A program made the translations under genes and the position numbers. Below, in pieces: positions 1 through 13,115 of a stretch of 64,000 bases of DNA. The stretch covers positions 881,751,335 through 881,815,334 of the forward strand of contig OY856410.1 of assembly GCA_963693085.1 (NCBI GenBank), read 5' to 3'. Each line of letters begins with the position of its first letter. Position 1 is the first letter of the stretch. This DNA is from Alisma plantago-aquatica (taxonomy: Eukaryota; Streptophyta; Magnoliopsida; Alismatales; Alismataceae). Under the pieces are notes generated by a model, which made no database searches, was not told where the DNA came from, and worked only from the letters and a program-made list of their open reading frames with translations.

Positions 1-119
1 TCTTGGTGTTCTTCCCCTCCTCGTCCAGATCTGCCCTACCATCGTGTAGAAGACTATTTCTCCACAGAGCTGCGACCATATTCTTCACCATGACCATGGC
101 AGAATCTTTCCTCTCTCCT

Positions 120-830
120 TTTTTTTGTTTATATCATGAGGAGTGAGTAGTCCATTTCACTGGGGTGTGGGGACTAGCCCTACTTCCCGTGCTTACATGT
201 CCATTTTATAACATTCCATGGCTTGTATATAACTTTCCATTTTGTTGTTAATCATTTAATGCATGATTTTGGATTGATCACATGCCTTGCATGATCTATT
301 ATATTCCTTTATTGCGAGAACTTCAATACTTAGGATTTAAATATCGATTAACATGGTTGATGCCCGAATGAGAACTTCTAAAGGGATATCTCCAGAGTAG
401 TAAGTGTGTGATCTATGGGTAATGAGAAATTGAGCTTACGAAGATGCTTACACAAACTCTATTTCCTAACGGATGGTTTGCTACTCCATTTGGATAGTTG
501 TATCTTGCCAGGATATGTTTTGGATGTGTTTACATGTGTAGTGGTGGTGAAACCCAATTCCACCCCAGTGATTCCCATCATTAATATAAACTTAATTTTA
601 AATCCTACTGTTTTACTTTCCTTGCAATTAGTTTAACTAAACCCAAAACAACTCTTGTTCTAAATATTAGTCTTAGTTGATCCAGATTTGACTAGTAAGA
701 TTCTTAAAAATGTTGTCCTTTGGGATTCAATCCTTAACTATACTGCGATAAGACCCGTTCGCTTGCGGGTGGTACTATTGCATAATGTTTTAGTAAACAC
801 TTAGGGATTTCATCCCTAAGTGAGTTTGTT
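120..830 (+). repeat. possible LTR 3' portion (Tat/Athila-like), degraded
   Basis: Non-coding stretch resembling the R/U5 part of plant Ty3/gypsy LTRs. Around 715-780 it has the arrangement of a 'gggattcaatcc' motif followed by 'gataagacccgttcgcttg' and 'cgggtgg', which I recognise from such U5 ends. A perfect 11-bp hairpin lies at 798-822. No partner LTR, primer-binding site or target duplication is visible, so element limits are not defined. Identification rests on motif memory only. Confidence 0.3.
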
Positions 831-1002
831 AGTGTAGTAACCACGTAACCTATTGGCATCCCCATCCTCTACTTCCCTGAGTAGAAAATCCAGCCTGTGA
901 TGCTTTTCCATGTCCTCACCCTCCTATCCCGCTATTATGCTATCTCTACAAGCCCTGTTGGCTCTGCCTTGGTTGTTGGGTCACTTCATCACCTCTCATT
1001 GG

Positions 1003-1525
1003 ACAGAATGGTTTGGTATGGCCAACTTATCCACACTTATAACATGTCATGTTCTCATACCAAGGCCTAGGTGGTCCCGTGACCAATGCTGATGCAACAC
1101 TCTAGGCTCCTGCAGGCAGAAAATATGGCATCTGCCCTTACTCGATGACCACTATGTCGAAGCACTGAACCTCTGTGATGATGGTGGTGCGAAAAACCTT
1201 GGCCACTTAAAGCCTCCTGACGACTGCCCCTAAGACTATGCAAACCTCTTCTTAGTACTTGCATCTCTCTTCTCCTTCACAGACCACTCTATCCTTCAAA
1301 TAGACTCTACAAATACAACAAACTTCTCTCGATTGTCCAAGGTTGCATCTGGGGTAGACAACTCAATATTCAACCCCTTCTCAAAACGATGAATATGCTC
1401 ATCCTCCGTCGTCGCCATGTGAGGATGAAACCTCAACAACTCCATAAACCTTGCTACATACTCATTGATTGTCATGGATCCCTATCGAAACCTTGCTACA
1501 TACTCATTGATTGTCATGGATACCT
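1003..1525 (-). pseudogene. gag: Ty3/gypsy gag remnant with CCHC zinc knuckle
   Basis: Read on the minus strand from about 1525, the sequence encodes the MTINEYVARF-type segment of plant Ty3/gypsy Gag capsid (retrotrans_gag family), which packages element RNA in cytoplasmic particles. It runs on through a TTEDEHIHRFEKGL-like stretch and a basic, histidine-rich linker (about 1067-1264). It ends in a CX2CX4HX4C zinc knuckle at 1003-1044 (CYKCG, then VGHTKPFC). A TAA stop at 1027-1029 lies inside the knuckle and at least one frame change separates it from the capsid part, so the gene is dead. No adjoining protease or RT could be found downstream (leftward). The orientation is opposite to the flanking LTR-L fragment, so the two probably belong to different insertions. 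The family call is fairly secure; the clade is not determined. Confidence 0.7.
1446..1521. repeat. short tandem duplication in gag remnant
   Basis: A 34-bp unit starting 'aaaccttgctacatactcat' occurs at 1446-1479 and again at 1488-1521, giving a 42-bp period. Because 42 is a multiple of three, the duplication repeats the MTINEYVARF codons of gag without shifting the frame. Confidence 0.85.
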
Positions 1526-1599
1526 TAGAAAAGTAGGGAGGTAGTGGTTATTATAACAAGGGATTGAGGTCCCAGGACAGTATGATGATGGCAATGATG

Positions 1600-2969
1600 A
1601 TGTAATCCTATAAGGTTGTGTTTATACTTTATTTTGCCTCAACAATTGGCTTATAATATACTAATCAATTATAGATGAACATATCATGTAGTTTGCCCTG
1701 GCCATAGATCCATTACCATCAGTATTTGGTGATGGTGAAATAGGTTTATCCTGCGGGATTACCTGGAGCACATATTGTTGAATATGCGAAGTTTCCCCTA
1801 GCCTAAAAGTAGGAGGATTTGAGTGCAACTGTGGTTGCATACTCGAGATATATGGAGCATAGTGAACAGACCCATGGCTCAGGATATGTGATAATGAGCA
1901 TGATGTGTTCATGGCTCGGATGTATGCACTAGCACCTATGATGAGGTGAGCTAAAGATATGGGTAGCTTGCAGAGCTAACCCAGAGGCTGAGGCCCTATA
2001 AGCATAAGACTGTGGTATTGCTTGATGATTCATGTACTGACCACGAGAAGGTGAGGTCATGGAGTCCGAATCTCCTTAGACCTTGTATGACACCGGATTG
2101 GGCTTCACAGCCAATGGTTGGATTTGAGTAGGGAAGGCTCACTTCCTTAGGGCATAATAAAATGTAATCCATCCGAATAAGTATATCTTACTTAGAGCAA
2201 AATACAGAACATTGATTGATGCCTTACTTATATAGCTGATCTAGTTGAACTATGCAGTTGTGCGTACGATCCTTATATCTTGTGATAAGTTCTTATAAGG
2301 CTTATCTTGTCAATCATGTTCCATAAAAAAATACTTGGTTATATGTCCCCCAGATATCTTAGTAAGCCTGATGGTAATAATAGCTTTGCTCAGTATGCTG
2401 CTCTTATTATACACTTTATCAGTTATCTGCTTTAACCTTTTTGAGGTTTTATAGTTTCGGCAGGGAGTTATGTTTCTCACTGGGACTATGTGTCTCACCC
2501 CGTTGGTTTACACCCTTTTTAGGTGATCATTCTAGATGAGGTTGTGACCGAGCAACAAGAAGAGCAATAGAAGATAAGAGATGGACATGCTGCTATTTTG
2601 GTGGTTTAGTAGTGGAGTCCTAGAGTCATCCCTGTACACTCAGGTCCTTGGAGGTGTTTGACGATGTTTCACGATGCTGGTTGTTGTAATTTTTATATAT
2701 CCTGTTGCTGGATGTACGTGGCCGTTATGAATGTATAAACAGGTGTTGAACTATGGTGCTGACAAGTACAACTGGTTCCGATAAGTTGTGGACCTATAAC
2801 ATGGCTTGTGAATGTTTATATAACATATCTTTCTGTAGGATCTGGATGCAAAAGTTCTCTCATGTATGCTATCTGCAATCGGTTTTAATTAACTCGTATT
2901 TACGGTAATATGAGGTTCCGCACGTTTTCGTGTGTCATCTCGTTGTCTGTGTGATGACGGGGTGTCACA
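1600..2969 (+). repeat. LTR-L fragment A (3' part of a long Ty3/gypsy-type LTR)
   Basis: This stretch aligns by eye, colinearly and in the same orientation, with the last ~1.65 kb of the solo LTR at 26823-31748. Shared landmarks include 'gccatagatcc' near 1699 and 30118, 'gcatattgttgagtatgcg'-like sequence, 'gtctcacc' followed by a 'ggttcacc'-like block, and the 'actctcaggtcc'-like block near 2640 and 31420. It ends in TGTCACA at 2963-2969, matching the CA terminus of the solo LTR. No primer-binding site follows, so this is a 3' LTR or solo remnant. The 5' part is missing. No coding content. Confidence 0.65.
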
Positions 2970-5900
2970 ATACTACACGGCTGATTACATATTTTAGTAT
3001 GCCTCGAGGTTTTGAGTCGTAGCACTCAAATCCCACCGACCACTTGATAAGTCAGAATCGGTGCCATACAAGGTCTAATGGAAGATCTAGAATCCACGAT
3101 CTCACCTCCTTGTGGTCAGTGCATGAGCAAACACTTGCAGAGACATATCATTCAACTGCAATAAAATGACATATAGTCAAAACCAGGGATTGGTTCACGC
3201 ATGACCATCTACATATATGATCATAACTAGCCCACTTTGGTACATGTATGATGCTAGGAGAATAGGCTCACACATGGCCACTCTAACAAGAAGGAGTGGC
3301 TCATGCATGGCCATCCATACCACAACGAGATCGACTCATGCATGGTCTTCTCACACATTTTGTAGTTAATGATACAAGGAATTACTCTACTTGTACTCTG
3401 CATATTCAAAAATATGTGCTCAGAGTTAAACTCATTTCACCATTCAGCAAATGCTGACACTGAATGGATCTATGGCACATGGCAAGCTACAAGATTAAGT
3501 TCCACTTGTTTAATTAGGTTATTTAGGTATCTTTTAGCATCAATCAAGTTACAACATATAAACTCAAAACAAGTTCTATATAAACAAGGGTATGACACAT
3601 TCACTAGAACATACTGAAACATAAAAGGTGTGATCTCATCACATCATCACTTCCTTCCTATCTTTCAACATGTGTCCATCATAAGGACTACATATCTTGG
3701 GGTGATAACCCCTCCTCTCATCATTGAGGAAACTTATCATCTCATACAAGGCAATAAGCCATCATTAGGTCATAAGACCATTTACCTCATCTTTCAAAGA
3801 TGTCAACAACACTTTATGCCTAGTAAGGCCCATTTCAAATAGATCATAAGCATAATAGCTCATACCTGGATATGTATATGTACATCAACTGGTGTTACCT
3901 ACATGGTTAGAAACTTGTAATAAGGAGAGAAATACATCATCAACACCATCACCTTATAAGATCCATGTCATACACATTACATTTTAGGGTTAGGATTTCT
4001 CCCTTTACCCGATTAGGGTTTGCAAGTTTGAATCAACAACCACACTTAGATCATTACTTCCATCATCATCATAAGATATGTTATGAGACATAGAAACATA
4101 ACTCTCGTTATCATACATACAATCACCCCATAGGGTATCACATCTTATCATGTCACCCTATCATCATCATGGTGTATCATAAACACCACCACATGATATC
4201 ATTTAGGGTTATAACATAGAGTATTGGGTTAGCCCTAAACATGTCGGGCAACCTTATCAAGGTAGGGTATCAGTTTAGGATGCATTAGATGAGAAAAACA
4301 TGGTGTCAGGATACCTTCTTAGGAGGTGTATCGATTTAGGATGTATTAGATGAGAAAAACATGGTGTCGGGCTACTTTCATAGGAGGTGTGTCAGTTAGG
4401 GAACTTAGAGTATTGATTTACACCCTCTCAAGAAGTGTATCGGCCTCCACATGCTTAGGATGTGATGGGTAATAGGGATATCAGACAACACTGTCCAAGG
4501 CATAGTAGTTGTCATCATGCAACGGGAAACACATGTATATTGGGCTTCAAAAGGGTGACAGGTTTCTTAGGGTTTTAACAAGGCATCATAGTTCTCCACT
4601 TTACCGCATATCAGACAACGCCTCCCTAAGGTATGATGGCATCACATATCGGCATAACACCAAGTTGTGATGAGCTGGTGTTTCCTAAGGTTAGTAGCAC
4701 ATCCATCGCCATAACGGCCTGACCTCCTAACACATGTCGGCCTCGTCATCTCCAAGTCACGATGACCTGCCACAAAGGGTGACAGCTTGTGCAACGCAGG
4801 TCGTGATGGACAATCATCAACAAAACCTATCCATCCTATCATTCCAACAACCACTAGGCGAGCTAACTCTCTCGACTCATATTGGCCTACACTTCACAAG
4901 GCATGGCGATCTAAGCATCCCCCATAATGTGTCAACTTACACTACACCAAGGTTGTGATGACCTATCACAATGTGTGATGGTTTGTGGCATCACAGGTCA
5001 TGACGGCCACCTTTCAACTTATCGGCCTGGTCATCTTCACCCTTAGAACATGTGTTTCAAGCAAAGCAAGAGAGGTGCAACACAAGGGCAACAATTAAGC
5101 ATGACTTCTTTTTCAAAACAACACTCAAAACTACCAAGAAGAGCTACTAACAAGTAAGGGATAACGTTCTAGAGATAAAGAACAAGGTATCATGTAAGGT
5201 GTGATAATAACAAAGAGGGTTTATAGTTATATAACCCACCTCAAGGATCACCACCAAGCTCCAAGGTCAAGCTCCAAGCTTCACAAGCTCAAGGTAGAAG
5301 AAGATCTCCCAAACCTGGTCACCACCACACCTCCAAGCAAGAAGATGGAACCAAGGTTAGGGTGGTTTGAGAAGGAAAGAAAGATAACCAAGACCCATGG
5401 TCAAAAAGAAGAAATAAGGAGATAAGTAGAGATAAGGATCATGGCTTACCAAGGTAGAGGATGAAGAGAACACCACACTCTTGGGACTCATCCACAAAGC
5501 TCCAAGGGAGGCTCCTCTAGCTCAAGGTCGTCCACCAAGGAAGAGGAAAGTAAAGATGGCCAAAAGGATTCTCTTACATGGAAATAAAGGGACATATATA
5601 CAAGAGGTATGAGAGAGAGATCATGTAAGAGGTGTCACCGCCTTAGGAGTTTAGATGCCACTTGTCCACGAGAAAGAGCCACAAGCACAACACCATGCAA
5701 ACAAGGTGATAAGGTCTATGTCTCACCTACTAGGTCACTTATCATGGTCTTGCCCGATACCACATCTCTACCCTCTCACAAATCGATAGGGGTGAAACCC
5801 TAGACACCAAAAACCAATACAAGGCCTCTCCCAGGCTCTCAAGCCCGGGACAACACTTCTAGGTGCAAGGCACACCTCAAACATGTGCCCAAAACATCAC

Positions 5901-6200
5901 CCAAGATGTCACCACACAACCAAGGTCTAAAAAAGGTGCCCATATATATCTATCTCTCCTCTAGATGATGCTAAGAGAAAGAAGGAGAACTCAAAAGGTG
6001 GCAAACATGCACATCAACCCCTATCCTAGGTAAATTGCAATTTTCACCAAAACCTCTCCATAAGACACAAGCATCAACCAAACAAGCTCAAATGAGGAAC
6101 TCAAACTTCTAACATGCCCTAATTACATATCAAATGATTATATCAAGGTGCTAAGCAACATGCGTAAGCAAACAAATACAGTTATTACAAAATATCAGTT
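2970..6200 (-). repeat. LTR-L fragment B (inverted copy, 3'-truncated)
   Basis: The reverse complement aligns with the 5' and middle parts of the LTR-L family. Near 2985-3100 it matches the solo LTR around 30500-30620 ('tggcaccgatt', 'agtggtcggt', 'gtgtag'). Near 5200-5330 it matches the 'ggttatata'/'ccaagctccaag' block of copy C at about 9790-9860. Near 6040-6160 it matches the first 250 bp of copy C. It is cut off exactly where fragment A ends (2969/2970), giving a head-to-head junction. The TG terminus expected near 6200 is not recognisable. The interval contains an internal tandem duplication at 4274-4395 and no believable gene. Confidence 0.6.
4274..4395. repeat. 61-bp tandem duplication
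   Basis: A 61-bp unit beginning 'tttaggatgcattagatgag' at 4274 is repeated from 4335 with a few substitutions ('tttaggatgtattagatgag'). It lies within the inverted LTR-L fragment and has no coding meaning. Confidence 0.8.
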
Positions 6201-8550
6201 AGTGTACTTATAGTAAACATCTCCTTTTAAATGAAATATGATTTGAACAGAAATGAATAAAAATATAATGTTGATAGGATCCCCTAAGATAGAGTCCCTC
6301 TAGTGAAGATATCATAGACATTGAATGTCTGACTCTAGTAACTACTCATGTTGCATTTTCTCACTACTTATGTAATTTTCATACTAATCCATGCAAAAAA
6401 TGTTACTACAATTTTCACACTAATTTTTTTAATATGAATATCATTTAAAGGAAAACATGTAAACTTGAACTGATTAAAACATGTATCCATCATGATATAT
6501 AAGTCTTTTGTAATGGATAGTCTATTTTTCAGTTAACCACACTGATTTGGCACTAACACGCCATGAATGACACTAATGAGTCTTTTAATTACATGTGAGT
6601 GCACTTGAATGGACTGAAGTACCTCTAAAATGGTATAAGTATGCCTTAAGATTTCTCAAGTACTATGTTGAGGAATTACTATATAGTGTGGAGTTGTTAA
6701 ATACTCAATGGTGTGAATCATCTAGGTCAAATGTTTAAATATGAAATTCTTGAAGTTCTAAATAAATCTAATGTTAAATGTATTCATAATGTGAATTTAT
6801 CTAATATATAGAGTTCTTATAACATAACTTAATTTAAGTATTAATATGTATATCATGAATGAATATGAACTAAAAATCTAATTTTTTTTATTTGAAAACA
6901 ACTTCAATATTAATTCATTGTTTAGGTATGTATGTAAGAATATAATTTTTAATGGTTATGCTAACAAGCCAAACATCATAAGTATATTATAATACAATGG
7001 ACCCACTTACATGTACAATAGTCTAGTTGTAGCAGATATGTGAATCTTGTATTGAGCCTAGATATTGTAAAAAGGTGGGGATTCTATTAGATTTTTATTT
7101 TATCCTTTTGGGTAACACTGAGAGTCAACTAGGATTTGACTTTGACATTTGATTTTAGGTGTATGTGCATAAAAGCACTTGTTTATACTTATTAATGTAT
7201 AATATTAGTTTATTTAGGACTAAGTAGTAAATCCATTAGGTTTCATCACATTTACATTTCCTTTGCATGAAAAGTACCATATTATCCCTCATAACATCTA
7301 TTACACATACATGTGTATATTTAGTTCATTAATGTTTCTTAGGTTAATATGAAAATGGTTATTAGGTTACTTATTTATTCCAATAAATGACTTGTTATCA
7401 TCACATATTTGCTATTAACTCTTATTATTCCATAATTTTATTTTAAATTCATCTATGTTATATTAAGTACATTAATTACATCATACGATACACTAATCTA
7501 ATAATGTATCATTTTTATTACTAATATAGGGTAATTGGGCCAGATCATGACATTACATGTTATTAGGTTTTGTTTTTATATATTAATGCATATATGATAT
7601 ACCTCTACCTTTGAATATCCCAATTTAATGTGTCAATTTATGTTGATTCTAATTTTCAAACTTTTAAACCATTTTATCAAGAAAAATTCTTGAACTTTTG
7701 GGATTTTTTGAAGTAAAATCCTTGTGATTTTCCAAGGATTTATAAGGCTTCTAGATTGACAAGGAAAATGTAACTTGCTATAAACATTTTCTAGAAAAGT
7801 GGAAAACTGAATCCATTGAGGTTTTGTTAACAAGTTATATATCCTTAGTAACATAAAATTATCTTATCTTGATGGGGGGTGAAATCATAAACCAACATGT
7901 TTAATTATCATCATAAAAAAAACTCATATTGTAACTATAAATTGATTAAAAACACTTATGTCTTGCATACAACTAAAGTGCTTAACAGACTGGTGTTATA
8001 ATTGTCTTTTGGGGATTATTATGTGTAGAAAAAACATGGCTCATGGTCTGAGGTGAATTGGGCACCAAGATGTGCTCGCTAGAAGCTATTTCTTCCTAAA
8101 TCAAGGATCATTGTTCTCAAGTACACCAAACCAGTAGAAACCAACAATTATAAATGTGTCATATTTGATAAATCAAATCAATGATGATGGTATTGTGAAG
8201 ATGACCATAAACTAAGAATTGGTGACCAATAATGAATATAGAAAAAATTGGGGGAAACAAATGTACCTTGCCTCTAATGGAATTTAGGGGTTCCATTTCT
8301 TCCTTGGTGGTTGAGCTGAAGATCACAATCCTTTCAGAGTATAATTAAAGCTTGGAGGTGGTTGGTGAACTCTAGATCGGCCAACTCATGTGGACTTCAT
8401 TGGTGTGAAGTCTTGGTAAATAATAAGAGTTTCTAGCCCTCAAGTGGTGCCTTAATTGTGAAGACTTATATGAGTGGTTGGATATTACATGGGTAGGTAG
8501 CTTAATGTTGATGTCTAAATGTTGAAGATGATATCTGTGTTGTTTGGTTA
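6201..8550. other. AT-rich spacer, no gene recognised
   Basis: Strongly AT-rich sequence with only short chance reading frames on both strands. I see no conserved protein motif, tRNA, terminal repeat or LTR terminus. It could be old transposon residue or true intergenic DNA. Confidence 0.5.
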
Positions 8551-9957
8551 TGCAAGACCCCTGACTTAGATTTTAGGCTAATCTTGTTTCCTTTATTGAT
8601 TAGATGCTTAGAACCTTAATATATTCCTTTGATATGCTTTTATAACATGCGGCAAGCTTATGTTTCCAGTTTGGTCCTGTTTGGATGATGTCTGAGTTAT
8701 GTATGCTTGTTTTGGACCAAGTTGCAATTTACCCATGTTTGAGGATTTCTTGAAATTTGTCACGTGTAGAGTGTGCCCTTTGTTCCTTAGCATCATGAGA
8801 GATAATATGAGGCTATGGGATGGTATGCTTGGACCATGGTTGATGATGTGACATCACATTATAAGATTAGGGTTTGGCTTTAGTGATGTGTAGCTACCTT
8901 GAGCATGTGTTGGGTGTGTTGCGAATGCAACACCTCTCTTGTATGAGTGTTGTGACCCCAACACATGCCCTAAGTGTGGTTTGTTTTGACCTTGATGCCC
9001 TAAGGGTGGTTCGGTCGAAGTGGTTTGTCATCTAGTGATATGTTTTGACCTTGTCCTCTTTGGTGACCTTTTATAGCGGTCACTACATGGTGTACCTTGA
9101 TGTGTTGTGACCGCAACAAGGGTTTCTAGTGACTTAGGTGATTGCTACCCTCCATAGGTTATATCACCTTCGATGCATGTATGCGTTAAGTGGTTGTTTG
9201 GTTGTTTCCTTGGTGGACAAGTTTCCTTTTGGTTCTCTCTTGTGTTGACACCTTATACCCAACTTACCTCCCTCCTACCTTGTGTATATAACCCCAATCC
9301 TCTTCATGCAAGCATCCTTTTTTATCCTCCTTATTCTCCACCCTCTTGTGTTCATTCTTGGAGCTTTGTGGAGCAAAGAAGGACTGACCTTGGATCTTTG
9401 GTGGTCGATCAACCTTGCATGTGGTGATCTTGAGCTTTATCATCTTCCTCGTGGTGACCTTTAGTGATATCCCTTCTCGGTAAGTTGTTATATTTCTTTG
9501 GTCACGTTTTCTTTTGGCTCTCTACCCTACCTTCTTCTCTTTTCTTGTCCATGAGACTATAGTTCTACCATGGTGGTCATCTTGAGAGGAACTTATCTTC
9601 ACAAGGGTCGGAGATTGTGGTTTGACCATGGTGGTACCCAAGTGAGAGGAAGTTTTCACCCCTTTCCCCTTTCTTCTTTCTTGTTCGGCCTAGGGGTTTT
9701 CACCCTCTTTTCTTGAGATGTTCTTTGACCATGGTGCTCTTCTCTTTTGATGTGATCTTGTGGCTGAAATGTTAATCTTGGTTAGAGTTTCATCTTCCTC
9801 CTTGGAGATCGTGATCTTGGAGCTTGATTCTCTACACAAGGCGGGTTATATAACTCTTCTCCCTGCTATTATTGCACTATGCTCTTACATTCATGTTGCT
9901 GTTTACACCTCTAAAATGTCATCCCACTATGTTAGATGAAGTTACCATAATCTAGGG
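8551..9957 (+). repeat. LTR-L copy C, 5' portion (interrupted)
   Basis: Starts at 8551 with 'tgcaagacccctgac', the counterpart of the solo LTR start 'tgtaaggcccctgaac' at 26823. It follows the solo LTR for about 250 bp with landmarks such as 'gcttagaacc', 'tttggtcctgtttgga' and 'ttgcaatttaccc'. It continues through a stretch rich in 'gtgaccgcaaca' and 'ggtcactac' motifs (8880-9140) and a TATA box at 9283-9290. It is interrupted at 9957 by a Ty3/gypsy element and resumes at 19414. No coding content. Confidence 0.65.
9283..9290 (+). promoter_or_regulatory. TATA box candidate of LTR-L copy C
   Basis: 'gtatataacccc' lies about 730 bp into the LTR, just downstream of the GGTCAC/GACCGC-rich stretch, a position fitting a U3 promoter. 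Inference from motif and position only. Confidence 0.45.
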
Positions 9958-12891
9958 TGTAAGGAGGTGGGATCACCCCCTTACTATTTTTTTTAATAAT
10001 TAACACCCATTCCAAACACACTCAAAGGTATGTTGGAATAGGTATACATTTTCCAAATTTATTATAATGGTATGCAAAAGACCAAAGTGTAGCAGTGGAA
10101 TAAAAATAACTAACTATATTCAACTTTCATATAAGATTACACAAGTACAACAAAATCTCCCATTAGGGTTTACAACAAGATACAAAAAAAAGGATCTAGA
10201 CAGAGGGAAGTCTAAACTACTTCAAATCTATCTCTAAGAAACATCTCCAAGAGCTAGGTCCATGTTGGAAGTTATGTTCTTCTTGGTCATGTGCAATACC
10301 TCGATCTAAACCTGGGTGGTTGGGAAAACACCCAAAAAAAGGGAAAGGAAAAGAAATTATGTGTCAACAAATATGAATAGGATATCAAGGAAAATAAAAC
10401 ATGTAAATAAAGGCTACTTTTCATCATTAGATGAAGATTTCAAGAGTATGAGGCTATTTTTAAATATATGCTTGCCATAAACAAAATATAATAAAAGGGT
10501 TGCATGTATGATAATTATGACTACCTTAACTAATTAGGGTTGAGGCACCTACCGGACCTCAACCTATAGGTGAGGGAGAATTAATACATTCCCAGTCACC
10601 TACACATATTTTTATGGGGGAGAATAAGACGTTCCCCAGGGCGAATTAATACATGCCCTATCTATGGGTGGTTATACATAAGTACCACTACTATAGCTAA
10701 ATAGTCCATAAAATCAACATGCTAAAAAACAATTCATGTCAAGTAAAAGCATCATATCAATTAAAACATGGAAGTGGGGTACAAGACCCAAGAAAAAGAA
10801 CATCATTACTGATTTTGAGGCAATTTAATAAAAGAATCATGAATAGAGGAAATAGGGTTCATATAGTGCCTCATTAGGGAATATATGGTTCGGTTTGCAA
10901 ATATCCCATCTTAGGGTGTAAGAAATGCACATACCTCTCTTACTGATATCAAATACTAAGTTTCACCACTTTAATTGAGTCCAACTTCCACTTTGTCTAT
11001 TTTCAATGTATTAACATGTATTAGAGTACAAAATGCACATTAATGTATAGAAACCCTAATTTTAGAAATTTTTATCAAAACTCAGACTTAGATTTTTAAA
11101 ATATCACCAATGAACTTATTAGGTTCTCCTGATCAATAAAACATATTTTTATGTTAATTTTGGAGTTATGATGATTAAGATGTACTTTTTATGGATTTTA
11201 TGCATTAAATTCATTTTACAAAAATTTCCCTTCGTCAAACCATGAAATCAGACCTTGAAAATATTTTTCTTAGATATAGATTAATTTTACAATTCCAAAA
11301 CATATTTATTTGTCAAATTTGGATAAGCAGATTAGAAGATATGAATTTTTCAATACTGACCAATAGGAAATTGCCACATCATCAAATCGATCGAGATAAT
11401 TGAAGAGAGAGGGATAGGGAGAAAACACCATTTGACCCAAGATCAGGTTTGGAGTTGCATAGCTAACCAAAATAGAGCTTCTAGAGTAAGTAAAATGTCA
11501 AGAAATCATAATCCTAGAAGAACATGGTAAATAGAGATGGAGATCATCGATTTTAAACATAGAAGCATGAGTTTTAAGCATGTAGTAAGCAATATATGAG
11601 AAGGGGGTTAACAAAACTCACCTATAGGAATGTAAGAAAGTCCAAACAGAAAGTATCCCAAGATTATGAGGTTTGGTTGCTCCAAGCCAAACTCCTTTCT
11701 TGAGCAAAGATCACCTTCTCCACTTTAGAGGTGCAAACCCTAACAAAAGAGCATGAAGATGAGATGTTTTAGGGCTCTACATGGAGTTTTACCATGGAAG
11801 GTCATGGTTCTGACCTAGAAGAAGGTTGGAGGAAGACTAATTGCATGAAAACAAGGAAGTAAAGGAGGATACTTACAAGTTTTGGTCGAAATCACCAAGG
11901 AGGAGCTTAATAAATCCTAAATAGAGAAATTTGGGACCCTAGGAGCCTTCTTCACCAAGGTAGGCAACCTCTTTTACCTTGGGACAACAAATTTATGGCC
12001 AAACATAGAAGGAATGATTATCTAAGATGGGTGAAAGAGAAGGATAGGATTGATTCTTAGATTGGGAGGTGGGAAGGGGTAGGCATGGCTTTATAAAGAA
12101 GGGGGCAAGCATGAGGTGTCTATGGGACTTTCCATGTGCCCTTAGGCTAAGGCTTCATGGCCATGCAAGAGGACAACTCATAGAGACTTCTTGTATATCC
12201 AAGGTCAGTCCTAAAATCCCATGGAGACTGCTAGGCCATCCCCAATCCTCCAATCAAAGAAATAACCCCATTGGTTGATATCTTTTAAAGATAAGCTCAT
12301 TTATAAAGAGGGTAATCCCTATAATGCCCTTGAAAAGTAACACCTTCAAACCAAGGTGCAAATAGGTGCGCCATGGTTCAAAAACTCGATAATGGTAAGG
12401 GATTATCTAATGATTACAATTCACATGATAATTTGCAAAAAAAACCTACCAATTGGGTAAATTGCATAAAATTCCAAAATGTGCATATAATAGCATAACT
12501 ACACACAACATCCAAATTGGACCAAACTTGAAACTTAATCGTGTATCATGATTTCAAAACACCTCACAAGGTTAGATTAAGGTTTAGAGTACTTAATTAT
12601 GGTATTTAAGCTTGTTCAATACATTACGTAAGGTTTGGGGCCTTACACTTCTAAATGGATTTATTTACCATTGTTCCACTTAAGCGGTGATTTTACATTT
12701 TAGATCCTTCAATAAGATTTCACTGAGGTATTTGTGCATAAAACCTTACATTGGTATAATTATTGAATAAATATTCACCAAACCACTATAAATTCCACAA
12801 TTTAAGCATAAAAGCCAAAAAGGGTAGACATGATAGGAAAATATTGGGAAAGGGCCAAAGAGAGAATATGTCAAAGTTTTGATATGTTACA
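9958..12891 (-). repeat. 3' LTR of the gypsy element
   Basis: On the plus strand it starts 'tgtaaggagg' and ends 'gatatgttaca'; on the element strand it is TGTAACA...CTTACA. It is colinear with 16472-19413 over its whole length. A sense-independent small reading frame at 12069-12278 recurs in the other LTR at 18587-18808; this simply reflects LTR duplication. On the element strand, a block starting TGTAAGGCCCC (12647 leftward) resembles the start of the LTR-L family, 244 bp inside this LTR. Confidence 0.9.
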
Positions 12892-12905
12892 ACACTCCAC
12901 CCCTT
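12892..12905 (-). other. polypurine tract of the gypsy element
   Basis: On the element strand AAGGGGTGGAG plus three bases directly precede the TGTAACA start of the 3' LTR. This is the plus-strand DNA priming site in reverse transcription and fixes the element's orientation. Confidence 0.85.
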
Positions 12906-13115
12906 AAAGAGGACTTCATCCTCAAAATATAAAGCAAAGTGAGAAGGGTGAGTATGCAACATCTCACCACTAAACTCCCATGTTGAATCCGTTAAACTTC
13001 CACCAAAACTTTTACTAACTTAAACTCCTTGTTTTTCAACTGATTAACTTGGGAGTTCAGAATCTTCTCAAGCAACTCCACATAGGTCAGGTTCTCATGG
13101 ATCACCTAAAGGTTC
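12906..13115 (-). pseudogene. pol: C-terminal pol remnant (integrase tail, Del/Tekay-like)
   Basis: On the minus strand from about 13115 the translation reads LTYVELLEKIL, then VNQLKNKEFKLVKVL, then after a frame break a TWEFSGEM-like stretch, ending FEDEVLFKGW at the PPT. This matches the conserved end of Ty3/gypsy Pol, where 'LRNK.I.LVKVLW' and 'EATWE..EEM...YP.LF' close the integrase region in Del/Tekay-type elements. It would have been the integrase C-terminus that binds DNA during insertion. A frameshift lies near 12985-13000. The rest of pol is missing upstream. The family call is confident; the clade is tentative. Confidence 0.7.
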
